Shown one piece after another: positions 22,385 through 32,602 of a stretch of 64,000 nt of DNA. A program made the translations under genes and the position numbers. Position 1 is the first letter of the stretch, and the number at the start of each line of letters is the position of its first letter. The notes below the pieces were generated by a model. It did no database searches and had not been told where the DNA came from. It was given only the letters and a program-made list of their open reading frames with translations. The stretch comes from Pomacea canaliculata (Eukaryota > Mollusca > Gastropoda > Architaenioglossa > Ampullariidae), in the NCBI RefSeq assembly GCF_003073045.1, contig NC_037597.1, forward strand, positions 11,505,217 to 11,569,216, given 5' to 3'.

Positions 22385-24917
22385 TACTACCTCTTCACAT
22401 TTCACCACAAACAGACAGTCGGGTGAAACAGTATCAGAATATTATGTCTAAAGTCGCCTGGCTATTGAAGGGTGCATGTTGGAGTGATCTGATCGGTTCC
22501 TATCAGTAGTAAAACTACTAAAAACAAAGTAGAGGAGTAGTTTGATATTACAATTGCCAGCTTAGTGTGGCTTCTAGAGCAGCAACAGTAGCTAGCAGTT
22601 CCAGCCTATGTCCTCCGTGTGTTCCAGAAGCGTGTGTGCCACCACCTGTTGTGTCGGACGCCGTCGTCGTCTACGCCAGCTACGCCTTCGCCGACCGCGA
22701 CAACGTGGCGCGCATTCTGAACGAGTGAGGCCTGAAGTCACCTTAGAGCGGCTATAAGCAGAGATGACCCTAGTGGTCACGTGTAAAATACGTGTGTTTA
22801 CACATGATCCACGTGTTTACACACGATAAACGTGGTTACACCTCATAAACGTGGGCTGCATTCTCCTGTAGATGATTTGTAGCATTTGACATTGTGCATG
22901 CTTGCTTATTTTTTATTCATTTATTTTGACTGATTATTAAAATACTAATCGCCTACCTCAAGCATTTAAACTTTGAGCTAAAGCTAAACGACTTTAAGTT
23001 AAGATCTTTCTATGAACATTTCGCAAGCTGGTGTCAGACGAAATATGCCCAGAAACTTATGTAATGGTTAAATGTAACGGTACTTGATGCCAGTATTGAT
23101 GAAGAACAAACACCATGCACGCCTCCTTTGAAGATTTTGAAGTTGCTGTCTGTTCCGAATATTTCGTTCAGTGAGGAGGAATCATCTACTTACAAAATGC
23201 CAGAATTGAAGCAAGCTCGAACTCGAGTTCGCGCACAAATATTTTATTTAAGATACATACACTAACAGCTTGACAATGTCAAACTAACGGCTGAGTGGGC
23301 TCACCGAAAATTACAGTAAAGCCAATAAAATTCAATAAAGCCATAAAATAAAAATCAAAAACATTAAACAGATCTTGTGTGCAATAAAAGGATAATATTG
23401 CACATAAAATATGATTGACAGCAGGCAACAGGAACATACACGAATATGCGCCGCGTGCTGCTGTTGCTCGGTTGTATTATGGATTTCTGTGAAGTTGTAA
23501 ACATGTCGACTTATTTTTTTTTAACATAAGTCATACATTGAAATATAGTTTTTTTTTTAAAGCTTGTCAAGCTGTTCAAAAATCGATGAGTAGAGGGTGT
23601 GAAGGGAACAATATTCCTTACAAAACAATACTTGTTAATACTTCATTAACATAACATACCGAAGTCTCCATTCATTCTTATCAAGACTTCGAATGTTCAC
23701 TGAACGTAAAGAATAAGAGCCAAACCAATTTTTGTTTTTTAAGTATTTACAAGAGAATAAACAAGTATCTTAACATTGACATTTTGTAGAATAAAGATCT
23801 CTGTGAGTGAAAAGCAATGTTGATGCCGACAAAACCTGACATTTTGCTTACACTAGAGGCGCCAGTCGTCTGCTGGCAATGTTCACGTGACATTCACAGC
23901 ATCTTCGTTTGCTTTAGTTAGAAAATCCATGAGAAAGAAGGTTTGAAACTGGGAACTAAGTGAGCTTGAATGCAGTTTGCTAACCATGTTTAAACGACAG
24001 TTTCGGATACTGAACACGTAGCCATGAACCCAGATCTGTGCAGACAGAGGTCAACCCATAAAAGGGAGGTAGGGGGAGGGGTCGAAACGATCCATAGGTA
24101 CGGTTTCAGAGGCACATTACCCGGCAATTAACTGTAAAGTTTTTATATAAAGTTTCACCACCAAGAGAAAAAAGGCAAGCGATGATTAACAGTGGATCGT
24201 TTTGAAACAAAATGCACACGAATTAACACGAGCCCCGGAGATTTCTGTAACTGATGTTTCTGTAAACTGAAGCCAGAGGAGGGTCAATGTCTGTAACTGA
24301 TGTTTCTGTAGACTGAAGCCAGAGGAGGGTCAATGTCTGTAACTGATGTTTCTGTAGAATGAAGCCACAAGAAGATCAATGTCTGTAACTGATGTTTCTG
24401 TAGAATGAAGCGGAAGCGGCCTGTCATAAAGGTCGAGACGTCGCTGTCACGCCCAAGTCTCAAAGACAAGATCGACGCCATCAAGTGTGCCGACCTGCTG
24501 GTGTTGTTCCTCAGCAAAGCCTTCTACAACAGCCATGAGATGACCACTGAGTACGCCTGCATCATGGGAGAGCCTGGTAAGGATGAACTGTGCAGGGAGA
24601 AGACATTGTGATAATTATGATATTTTACCTTGCTGTTACAGTCTGGAACATTCCTGGATATGGGTGTAAGTGTGCAAGTATGGAGAGTGGGATCCATGAA
24701 CTGGTCAAGGTTTGCGGTTTCAGGAGTTCGTGTGATTTTGTGCATCACCGGGCCGGACAGCTGGCCGCCCAGCGACCTCTTCAGTGAGGTGGCCGGCGAG
24801 CTGAGTAAAGTCCCGCGCGTGACCCTCAAGCGAGATGCGGGGGGCGTGGCCAGCACGGAGCCCCTGGAGAAGCACGTGGACCGCGTTGTGAGGGAGAAAC
24901 AGGCGAGTGTGGAGTAG
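14480..24917 (+). CDS. Four tandem SPRY/B30.2-like domains plus C-terminal TIR domain, 17 exons
   Basis: Exons: 14480-14699, 15046-15192, 15511-15583, 15900-16029, 16445-16580, 16859-17038, 17444-17647, 19331-19579, 19875-20036, 20367-20663, 20945-21068, 21197-21349, 21584-21778, 22083-22253, 22628-22724, 24404-24576, 24724-24917. All have AG acceptors and GT donors, and phases agree (mostly phase 1) except at the exon 9/10 join, where a boundary or a base is off. The product is about 967 residues with no signal peptide or membrane helix, so it is probably cytosolic. SPRY signatures recur four times: MFGLTNKCLPG...VRYHSNDGGVF; YFEVEIL...GYHNDDGGLYVNG with GDRMGCGVIF; GCYLDY...LYASIVIS; and FSVRLLGG...GDTLQCAVVF...GGLYPTVAFS. 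A TIR domain follows. SPRY domains usually bind protein ligands, and TIR domains scaffold signalling or cleave NAD; the combined role is inference. ATG 14480 is the first in-frame Met of an exon that begins at 14450. Confidence 0.8.
18100..18662 (-). mobile_element. Decayed mariner-type transposase in intron 7 of the SPRY-TIR gene
   Basis: Antisense to the host gene, the minus strand shows mariner transposase blocks in the correct order: GKGMASVFLVDSE and MIDYL near 18620-18570, KRRGKLRAGVFLLQDNAP with a following VH near 18495-18440, and KCIDVKGDYREKW near 18195-18160. The blocks are separated by frame changes and stops, so it is a pseudogene. Terminal inverted repeats were not located. Recognition rests on mariner family knowledge. 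Confidence 0.8.
22351..22383. repeat. (CAG)11 microsatellite in intron 14
   Basis: Eleven perfect CAG units lie about 100 bases downstream of the exon ending at 22253 in the SPRY-TIR gene. They follow a C/A-rich tract. The polyglutamine frame through it is intronic. Confidence 0.9.
22628..24917 (+). CDS. TIR domain module of the SPRY-TIR gene (exons 15-17)
   Basis: Exon 15 ends the linker and gives strand A (AVVVYASYAFADRD), the usual TIR box 1 position. Exon 16 gives KRPVIKVETSLSRPSLKDKI, a counterpart of the BB-loop region, then CADLLVLFLSKAFYNS, the hydrophobic strand D, then HEMTTEYACIM. The Glu encoded at 24549-24551 falls seven positions into the Ser-x-x-x-x-x-Glu pattern, where the catalytic glutamate of NAD-cleaving TIRs (SARM1 type) sits. 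Exon 17 gives VRVILCITGPDSW, strand E, and a helical C-terminus ending at TAG 24915-24917. The helix after strand A is short for a TIR. Enzyme activity is not demonstrable from sequence. Confidence 0.75.
22725..24240 (+). other. Intron 15 of the SPRY-TIR gene, no other feature
   Basis: AT-rich intronic sequence lying between the two halves of the TIR domain, with long T tracts near 23513-23560. It includes a short tandem of acgtg-containing 22-mers (cacgtgtttacacatgat and variants) at about 22778-22850. No exon or transposon seen. Confidence 0.5.
24245..24428 (+). repeat. 46-bp tandem repeat duplicating a splice-acceptor segment
   Basis: Four units beginning ctgtaactgatgtttctgta start at 24245, 24291, 24337 and 24383. 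Each contains the stretch that in the last unit forms the 3' splice site of TIR exon 16 (tttctgtag|AATGAAGC). Units 2 and 3 keep an AG in the same place (24310-24311 and 24356-24357); unit 1 has aa instead. The array appears to be a tandem duplication across the intron-exon border. Confidence 0.85.
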
Positions 24918-25170
24918 ACAGACTCAGCAAGTGCTCACCAGCTCGTGAGGCTGCGAGCGCACGCGCTTCTCTTGTGCATAGAATACTGAGCAACAGACGA
25001 CTTGATTCTCTCTCTTGCTTCTGTCGCTTGCTCGCTGGCTAGGTGCTAATGGCTTTTCCTTGTCCCCATGATTGGGGTTTCAACAGCAATAATGTTAGTT
25101 AAATGTGGCAGTTTTAAATACATATATAAATGACGGTTAATGGCAATTTTAAAGTTCAATGCCCATGCTA

Positions 25171-25176
25171 AATAAA
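25171..25176 (+). terminator. Polyadenylation signal AATAAA of the SPRY-TIR gene
   Basis: A canonical AATAAA lies about 255 bases after the TAG at 24915-24917 and would close the short-tail form of the transcript. Confidence 0.5.
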
Positions 25177-25646
25177 GTCTTATTTTGACATAGTCAGGTT
25201 GTCTTCTTCATGTGTATGGCTGCCTACGTGTCCGTCTGTCTGTCTCACTCTCGATCTGTTGTGCACTCAGCCACACGAGTACATCCGCACGACCGAACAC
25301 GTAGAAAAATAGAAGCTTAAAGGCACAGTTTAGAATCAGGAAATGTTAATAATAGATTATCGCCTTTCTTTCTTCGGATTCTAGGACGATTCTAGCTGCT
25401 TAGCTAGCTTTGACAAAATACTGTGCAGTTAACTTGACTGTCACTGTCAGACATGACTCGTCTGCTCCACTATTCTGACGGTTGCTTCGTATGATGGCAT
25501 TTGACTGGTGAGTCGTGACAATACTGTTACAAAGTGGTCAAACAATTTATTTATATACTATAGAACAGAACAGATGCCACCAAGACTGTCAAAAAATTAA
25601 TTTTTCTAAGTCGTACTGTCTTCTAAAGACCATTTCTTTCTTTCAG

Positions 25647-25686
25647 AGGAAAATGACATCTCTGCAAGACTCCAACTCTTCCTACA
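25647..25686 (+). CDS. Candidate alternative 3' exon of the SPRY-TIR gene
   Basis: A good acceptor (tttctttctttcag) precedes base 25647 and a donor (ACA|gtatgt) follows 25686. In phase 0 it encodes RKMTSLQDSNSSY and leaves in phase 1. It would connect in frame if exon 17 were cut at 24902, where AAACAG is followed by gcgagt, a GC-type donor. The following candidate exon at 26352 is also in phase. Without transcripts it could instead belong to another gene or be spurious. Confidence 0.35.
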
Positions 25687-26351
25687 GTATGTTCACCAGC
25701 TTTTGTGTTATTCTCTGAGTTATAGCATGCTGCTGTTGTGTCAGCCAAGTGTCAGTTTGTGCCTGTGTCACACATGTGTCATACGCGTGTGTCATGCAAC
25801 TCTGCTATTCGGCAAGTTCCTTAGAGACATGGCTGTTAAATCTCTGGTGAGGAAGTTCATTTCAAGGGAGACAACGTCGTCATCGAACTAATGAACAAGC
25901 CCTGTAGAGTTATCTCTTCTCACAGCCTAGTGACCGATCTCTGTATAAAACAACGGTCGCTATCATTTAAATCATGACTGGGAAATTAATGGTCGTTTAA
26001 ACATCCCAGTTCTCCGGGAACATTCAATGCAATGACTTTTTAAAAATATATATAATTTGTACTATTTTAGTTCATCGATGTACACTTTATTCCAGCATGT
26101 CCTTTGTTTATCACATATGTATAGAAAATGTGGTGTAAGAGTATGAGAGGGATAAAGAGAAGATACTGTGTGAGTGTGTTTTAACTCCCGACGTACATTA
26201 GTCTATGTCAAGTCGACCTACGCTCCGACTTACATTTAAGGAAGATCAGATAAGAAAAGTTAAAAACTTTAAACTGTGATGATTTATATTTTCTCCGCCC
26301 TTCCCTGAACTACAAACCGGTAGCTGTTGTAGTGATGGGTGTGTGCTGTAG

Positions 26352-26446
26352 ACGATGGAGCCAACCACAAGCTGCGAACATCCATGACAGACATTGTGAA
26401 GTGCAAGGAAGTGGTTAGCAAGGGACTAGTGGGTGGTCCCAACTAA
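26352..26446 (+). CDS. Candidate terminal exon with stop, possible alternative C-terminus
   Basis: The acceptor gtgtgctgtag precedes base 26352. In phase 1 the exon reads DGANHKLRTSMTDIVKCKEV and then VSKGLVGGPN before TAA at 26444-26446. The peptide has ordinary composition and joins in phase with the candidate exon at 25647-25686. It could be the true end of a longer SPRY-TIR isoform or the end of an unrelated gene. Confidence 0.35.
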
Positions 26447-26804
26447 AGGTGACTCTGGCACTGCTGAAACCAACAGCAAACCTTGGGGTGTGTGTTTGCA
26501 ACAGTTTGGTCATTCCAGCAGGTAGTCAGTTCCGAGCGCAAACTTCTGTTATGTCTTTTTACCTAATGTGTGCCTTTCAATCTCTTTGTGTTATTCCAAA
26601 GAATACGAATTTTATGCCTTATCAAAGATATACTTTTTTCATAAAGACTTTGCCGTATTTTAATTGGCTTGGGAGTGTCATTAATGTGTCACCTGCAGTG
26701 TGTGTGTCTAAGAGTGGTAGAGAGAGAGAATGCGTGAGGACTCGCTTATTATTCTGACTGAGGTCCATATGTGTTCGGTGCCATAGCTGTGCACAGGTAG
26801 GTTC

Positions 26805-26935
26805 CCAGGGCCGCCGAGAGCCAGCCCGGGCCCCGGGACAGACGACCTCTCCGGGGCCCTTGTACTTGTAATCGTAAATTATTTTCCCAGTATATAATGT
26901 ATGTTTACAATTCGAATCTCAATATCTACACTTCA
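26805..26935. repeat. GC-rich dispersed repeat, copy 1 (possibly hAT-derived)
   Basis: The block starts cagggccgcc, contains cccgggccccgggacag, then cttgtacttgtaatcgtaaatt and tacaattcgaatctcaat. It is nearly identical to 34727-34850. The CAGGG start resembles hAT termini, but no transposase or matching opposite end is clear in this copy. Confidence 0.6.
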
Positions 26936-28612
26936 TTCAGTAACGAAATATAGACTGCAAACAGTAGGACAAGTGCACTAGGATCTACATCACTACTTGA
27001 ACATAAAGTTGTTTACAATGCGAGTGGTTAGTAAAATGAGGACAAATGATGTTAAAGGATCAGACTTGTAGCACTCCCCGCTCCACAGACCCCCCCCCCT
27101 TAGTAAGGACTGTTACGTCAGCAGCGATGTCAAAACCTCGACAAGATTAGAACAACGGGTAGAGGTATCACATCGCTTTTTGTTCTAAGTGCTGCGAGTT
27201 GTACTAAGCTCACTGACGTGCAAGAAATGTTCTCTATGTAAGTGATTTATACTCTACATGGAAAGAGGAAGAACCGAAGAAGTAAATGATTAACAAGTCT
27301 TCATCGAGTGTCGTTAATAACCTCATTAAAAAAGTGTTTGCTGCGACGAACAGCAGAGCACATCAGTTATCATTTTTATCAACTTACATAACAAACACGC
27401 AGCACCTATCGAAAGTCCCTTCCTATATTATTCCTTTAGCAAAACCGCACGCGCGCGCGCACACACACACACACACAATAACTACACACACGCATGCTGT
27501 TACACGTAAACAAATATCTGAACTAAACTGTCGCCTTCAGATTCTTTAAAGCAGAAATTTTGAATTCATCCAACTTTTTACGAAGCATAAACTCGGTCGA
27601 CTTCAACCCCCATCAGTCACTAGCCGTTAAAATACCTGCTGAGTTTTAGAGGACAAAGCAACTGTTTTAAAGACTAGTTAGCTAGTAAGTGTTAATACTT
27701 TTAATATTTAAGGAGATTAGAATGTTTTGTAAAAATGACAGAAAAATAGAAATGTTTAGCATATTTTAGCTGAATCGTAATAGTTCATAGAACAAAGTTT
27801 ATACAGTACTAATATTGTCATTTTACCTGCTGACTAAAAACTTTATGAGCTTTTCTCACAACTTCATTATTGTCAGTCAATTTGAGACGCTAGTCACTCT
27901 CATTGACACTGATGTTCCTGCCTTGTCAAATGCTATTTGCCAATAAACTCGATTACTGTACTGTATGGTAGTGTGCGACATCGCAGTTAGTGGGAAAATA
28001 GCAAGCACGGGAGGGTGGAGGCTGGCGATGTGGGGTCGGGTGGTCGCTGCCGGGTGACAGCCACGTGACAGAGGAAGGTGTGAGGGGGTCGACTAGCGAC
28101 AGGATGCAGGTGCGCGGATGTGGATGGATACGCTAATCAAACCATCCAAACAAAGTTATGCAGAGGGCAACCCAGAATCACGAGGTCAGAAGAGTTGGAG
28201 GACTTACGGATACATGTATCACCATCTTCAGTGTACCTGCGCAGCAAACATTCTTCCTGCGATAGGGCCGAGCTCCGTGACCACTTTGTACGTTGACCTC
28301 AGCTCTGTTCTGTAAGCAGCAAATGTTGTTTAACTCGAGATACATGCATACGAAAAAATAGAAGACGAGACAAAAATGGCGTATCATACGACTACTTCTA
28401 AGATGTTATCTTTTCCTATTCCTTTGGCTAAGGAGCATACACATATTTTAGTTACAGAAGTCTTACAAAACAAGTGCGAGCATGACAACTGTGAAATTAT
28501 AGGTCACGAATCACATTCGCATACACAAACGCATACACTCACATTCACACTTACCACCAGACCTTCCTATATGCACCAGGCCCTCACTCAGACCAGGCCC
28601 TCCCTTTTCGTA
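26936..28612. other. Intergenic, nothing supported
   Basis: AT-rich sequence with a CG/CA dinucleotide run at 27450-27476. I see no exon, RNA gene or transposon. Confidence 0.4.
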
Positions 28613-29013
28613 TACTTGAAGGAAACGAGGTACCCTAAGCTTCTAATGCCAAAGCGAAGAAAGTGATGAATCAAATTGTTTTCTCAAAGTTTTGCACCAG
28701 GTCCTCCCTTTGCACCAGACCCTCCTCTCTGCACCAGAACCTCCCATCGACCTGGAACTTTTGTTAAAAAAAGTTTTGCACCAGGCCCTCCCTTTGCACC
28801 AGACCCTCCTCTCTGCACCAGACCCTCCCATCGACCTGGAACTTTTGTTAAAAAAAAGTTTTGCACCAGGCCCTCCCTTTGCACCAGACCCTCCTCTCTG
28901 CACCAGACCTCCCATCGACCTGGAACTTTTGTTAAAAAAAAAGTTTTGCACTAGGCCCTCCCCCGGGTTTGTTTTGTTTTTTTTTGTTTTTTTTTGGAAA
29001 ATGGTTAGGGTTA
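28613..29013 (-). repeat. rDNA spacer-type repeats next to the truncated 5.8S
   Basis: An 84-85 bp unit beginning gttttgcaccagg(c/t)cctccc starts near 28689, 28773, 28858 and 28943. The flank at 28613-28690 matches 32280-32358 (cttgaagga-cgaggtaccc and so on), which lies in the intergenic spacer next to the 28S end. This block is therefore a second copy of the spacer, placed where ITS2 and 28S should follow 5.8S. Confidence 0.75.
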
Positions 29014-29093
29014 GAGTGTTCTGCAATTCACATTAATTCACGCAACTGGCTGCGTTCTTCATCGACGTGCGAGTCGAGTCATCCCATCGCCTA
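29014..29093 (-). rRNA. Truncated 5.8S rRNA gene
   Basis: The minus strand contains the 5.8S core ACTCG-CTCG-ACGTCGATGAAGAACGCAG and then TGAATTAATGTGAATTGCAG, so about half of the usual 155 nt or so. It stops at gaacactctaaccctaacc and runs straight into spacer repeats. With no 3' half it cannot pair with 28S, so it is a pseudogene fragment. Confidence 0.85.
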
Positions 29094-29281
29094 AAGTTGT
29101 TTCATTTCTTTTCATCTGCTTTGCAGATATTTGAAAGGTTTCAACAAAATGCGAAATGAATGAAAAAAATTGTAAAGCTAGGGAACAGCCACGCGAGAAT
29201 GTGCCTCTCTTTACACTTTCGCCGATGCCACCCCCGAGGCGAGAGTCCGGGGCGTTACTGAGAGCCTGACTCGGCAAAAGC
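29094..29281 (-). other. ITS1 remnant
   Basis: About 190 bases separate the 3' edge of the 18S-like sequence from the 5' edge of 5.8S, the position of ITS1. Boundaries are approximate because the 18S 3' terminus is decayed. Confidence 0.5.
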
Positions 29282-29987
29282 TTTCCCTCCCGGTTTGATA
29301 GACTTTTTCAGACTCTCGACGCGGAGGCCAGCTACCTTCTTCACTAAACCGTTCATTCGGTAGTAGTGACAGGCGGTGTGTAGAAAGGGCATCGACATAA
29401 TTACTGGGAATTCCTCGTTGATAAGAAGAATTTCAAGCCCCCAATCCCTATCACGAAGGACGTTCAAGGGGTGCGCACTGTTTTCAAAGCATGGTCACAT
29501 CCACCTTGATTCCTTCTAAAGGCAGCCAGACCTGTTATTGCTCAATCTCTTGTGGCTAAACGCCACTTCTCCCTCTAAGAAGTTAGCACCGATGCGCGAA
29601 GAATCGGTGAACTGTTTAACAGGCTAGAGACTCGCCCGTTATCGGAATTAATCAGACAAATCGCTCCACCACCTAAGAACAGCCATGCGCCACCACCCAC
29701 CGAATCAAGAAAAAGATATCAATCTGTCAATGCTTACAGTGTGCGGACTGGGTGTGTTTTACCGTGTTGAATCAAATTAAGCCGCAGGCTCCACTCCTGG
29801 TGGTGACTTCCGTCAATTCCTTTAAGTTTCAGCTTTGCAACCATAGCTTCCTGGAACCCGAAAAGTTTGGTTTCAGAGTCGATGAAGCGACACTTGCACA
29901 ACGCTAGTTGCATCGCTTATGGTCAGAACAATGACAGTATTTAATCGTCTTCGAACCTCTGACTAGTTCTTGACTAATGAAAATATG

Positions 29988-30018
<31 letters not shown>

Positions 30019-30728
30019 GCGAAGACGACCCTGCGACGAGCCGCGCACGCTCAGGCTTCGCGCAGTGACCGTCGCGAGACGAACCGCATCGACCATGCTC
30101 AGATGCAACTACGAGCTTTTTAAGGCGCAACGACTTTAATATACGCTATTGGAGCTGGAATTACACGGCTGCTGGCACCAGACTTGCCCTCCAATAGATC
30201 CTCGTTAAAGGGTTTAAAGTGTACTCATTCCAATTGCGGAGCCTCAAAAGAGTTCCGTATTGCTATTTTTCGTCACTACCTCCCCGAGCTGGGAGTGGGT
30301 AAGTTGCGCGCCTGGTGCCTTCCTTGGATGTGGTAGCCGTTTCTCATGCTCCCTCTCCGGAATCACACCCTGATTCCCCGTTACCAACATGGTAGGTCTA
30401 TCACGTACTATCGACAGTTGATAAGGCAGACATTTGAAAGATGCCTCGCCGGCTCGAGGCCATGCGATCGGCACAAAGTTATCCAGAGTCATTAAAAGGG
30501 ACGGGGCCGAGACCCCGACTGATTTTGAACTAATAAAAGCGCTCTTTCCCGGCTTTGACGGGTCGGAGTTGGTTTGCATGTATTAGCTCTAGAATTGCAC
30601 AGTTATCCAAGTAGAAATGGATCATCTAAGGAACCTCGACTGATTTCATGAGCCATTCGCGGTTTCACCGTACGAGGCATGGCTTAATCTTGAGAACAAG
30701 CATATGACTACTGGTAGGATCAACCAGA
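29282..30728 (-). rRNA. Degenerate 18S rRNA gene (pseudogene)
   Basis: The 5' end is clear on the minus strand (CTGGTTGATCCTACCAGTAG, then TCATATGCTTGT and ATTAAGCCATGC) at about 30728. Downstream are other 18S hallmarks: GTGCCAGCAGCCGTGTAATT, CTTAAAGGAATTGACGGAAG, GGAGCCTGCGGCTTAATTTG and ACACACCGCCTGTCACTAC. The span is only about 1.45 kb against about 1.8-1.9 kb for a normal animal 18S. Many universally conserved stretches carry substitutions or deletions, notably in the central and 3' parts, and the final 3' helix sequence is unrecognisable. It is therefore a pseudogene rather than a working copy. Confidence 0.9.
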
Positions 30729-31227
30729 ATGCTGTTGGGTGTACACGTAACGACTCCCACGAAGCAGTCGCCGCTGGAGCGCGGTCCTGCGTTCGCGGGT
30801 GTTTTTTCGCTCTTGCAACCGAATCATCGGTTCAAATTTTCAACGTGCGGAGCGTTCACCCGATCGACACGGGCGCGCTCTTTCACTCGAGACACAGTCA
30901 AGCGTTATTCGATACGCCGACGCGGCTGGCCGAAAGGAGCACGACGAACCCCTCTCTGCTCAACCAGCCCACGCCTGAGCGTGGGAAACGCGACAGCGAA
31001 AGCCGCGCGAATCGCCAGCGAGCCAACCCCGTACCACACCTTCTTCGGTCCGCTTCGAAACCGGCTCGCAGCAGGACGGGACGCAGACAACGATCACTTT
31101 CGACCGAGGGCGTCGCACGCGAGCGAGCACTCATTTGCCGATGCAAAATGCAAAACTGGGTGAGCACTACATGCTAATAGTAACCTTTCTCTATTGCCAT
31201 GTTCACTTTCTCGCGCTTTCGGCACAC
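30729..31227 (-). other. 5' external transcribed spacer, proximal copy
   Basis: This segment lies immediately upstream of 18S on the minus strand. The part from 30889 to about 31160 is repeated at 31437-31715, an offset of 548 bases. Long frames in it on both strands are explained by GC-rich spacer sequence. Confidence 0.65.
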
Positions 31228-31253
31228 CTGCTCCCCATATATATAGCGCCGAT
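31228..31253 (-). promoter_or_regulatory. Promoter-like rDNA spacer block, copy 1
   Basis: On the minus strand the block reads atcggcgctatatatatgg and ends ggagcag. It sits at the upstream edge of the proximal ETS, where a Pol I promoter is expected. Near-identical blocks recur at 31764-31789 and 32960-32985. Function is inferred from position and repetition. Confidence 0.4.
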
Positions 31254-31436
31254 TTGCCCTTCCCTGCCTTGTGCCACGCCTCCCTTGCACCAGGCCCTCG
31301 CACCAGACCCTCCGCTCGAACGAAACTTTTTACAAGTTGGCACCATGCCTCCGCACCAGACCCTCCGCACCTGACCCTCCTCTCGAACGTACATTTTACA
31401 AGTTTGGCACCAGGCCCTCCGCACCAGACCCTCCGC

Positions 31437-31960
31437 GAGACACAGTCAAGCGTTATTCGATGCGCCGACGCGGCTGGCCGAAAGGAGCCACGACGAACCC
31501 CTCTCTGCTCAACCAGCCCACGCCTGAGCCGTGAGAAACGCGGCAGCGAAGCCGCGAATCGCCACCGAGCCAACCGTACACACCTTCTTCGGTCCGCTTC
31601 GAAACCGCTCGCAGCAGGACGGGACGCAGACAACGATCGCTTTCGACCGAGGCTTCGCACGCCGAGCGAGCGCTCATTTGCAGATGAAAAATACAAACTG
31701 GGTGAGCATTTCATATATAGAAACCTTTATAGCCACGGTCCCTTTCGCGCACCTTTCAGGACGCTGCTTCCATGTATATATGCGCCGACCTTAACCATAC
31801 CTGCCTTGTGCCACGCCTCCCATTGCACCAGGCCCTCCGGGCACCTGACCTCCCTAGGCACCAGGCCCTCAGGGCTTGACCCTCCCTAGGCACCAGACCC
31901 TCCGGGCACCTGACCCTCCTAGCACCAGGCCCTCCAGCACCTAACCCTAACTCTAACCGG
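31437..31960 (-). repeat. Duplicated ETS/promoter unit in the rDNA spacer
   Basis: A second copy of the ETS segment (from gagacacagtcaagcgttat at 31437 to about 31715), with the promoter-like block at 31764-31789 and spacer repeats of gcaccaggccctcc beyond. The arrangement matches spacer-promoter duplications known from rDNA of other animals. Confidence 0.65.
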
Positions 31961-32602
31961 CACCAGACCTCCTATTGAACTGAACTTCCAAGATGATGGC
32001 GTGAATTCTCATTTGGTACGGTTATCGGGCTGGGTATTGTTGTGATCTGATTTTTGTCATCTGTACAGAGACACAACGTTGTTCGGAATGCGATCAACCG
32101 GCGAAAGGAGAAAGCGTTGCTGCTATGGACAACATTTGTTCAATTTTTCCCCTATTACTTTCCTTTTTTTTTTAAACCAGGCCTCACGCACCAGACCCTC
32201 CTCTTCGCACCAGACCCTCCTCTGCACCAGACCTCCTGTATGCACCAGACCCTCCCATAGCACCAGCCCTTCATTTTAGTATACTTGAAGGAATCGAGGT
32301 ACCCCTAATTTCTAATACCAAAGCGAAGTTAATGACGAGTAAAGTTTTTCAAAGTCTTTGACCAGACCCTCCTATCTGCACCAGACCTCCCATCGAACTG
32401 GAATATTTTTCAAAAGTTTTGCACCAGGCCCTCCCCTGGGTTTTTTTTGAAGAAAAAAAAAGAAAAAAGCGAAGTAGTAAAGAGAGAAAAGTGGTGTGCT
32501 GCTTTACCGGTGCACCCGGTAGCTGCATTCACCACCTTTCCCCCTTTGTACTGAGGAGGGGGACTCGAGCCCATCGTCGGAGATGCGTCCGTCTGCGAAT
32601 GC
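31961..32602 (-). repeat. rDNA intergenic spacer with gcaccagaccctcc repeats
   Basis: Irregular copies of (g)caccag(g/a)ccctcc recur through 32175-32440. The stretch 32280-32358 is shared with 28613-28690. This is spacer downstream of the 28S 3' end on the minus strand. Confidence 0.6.

Noticed and set aside
22258..22509. Polyglutamine protein
   Set aside because: The CAG run lies in an intron of the SPRY-TIR gene and the frame has no splice support.
28643..29026. Long repetitive open frames on both strands
   Set aside because: They are translations of the 84-85 bp rDNA spacer repeat, not genes.
31094..31714. 206-codon minus-strand frame
   Set aside because: It lies in the GC-rich duplicated external transcribed spacer of the rDNA remnant.
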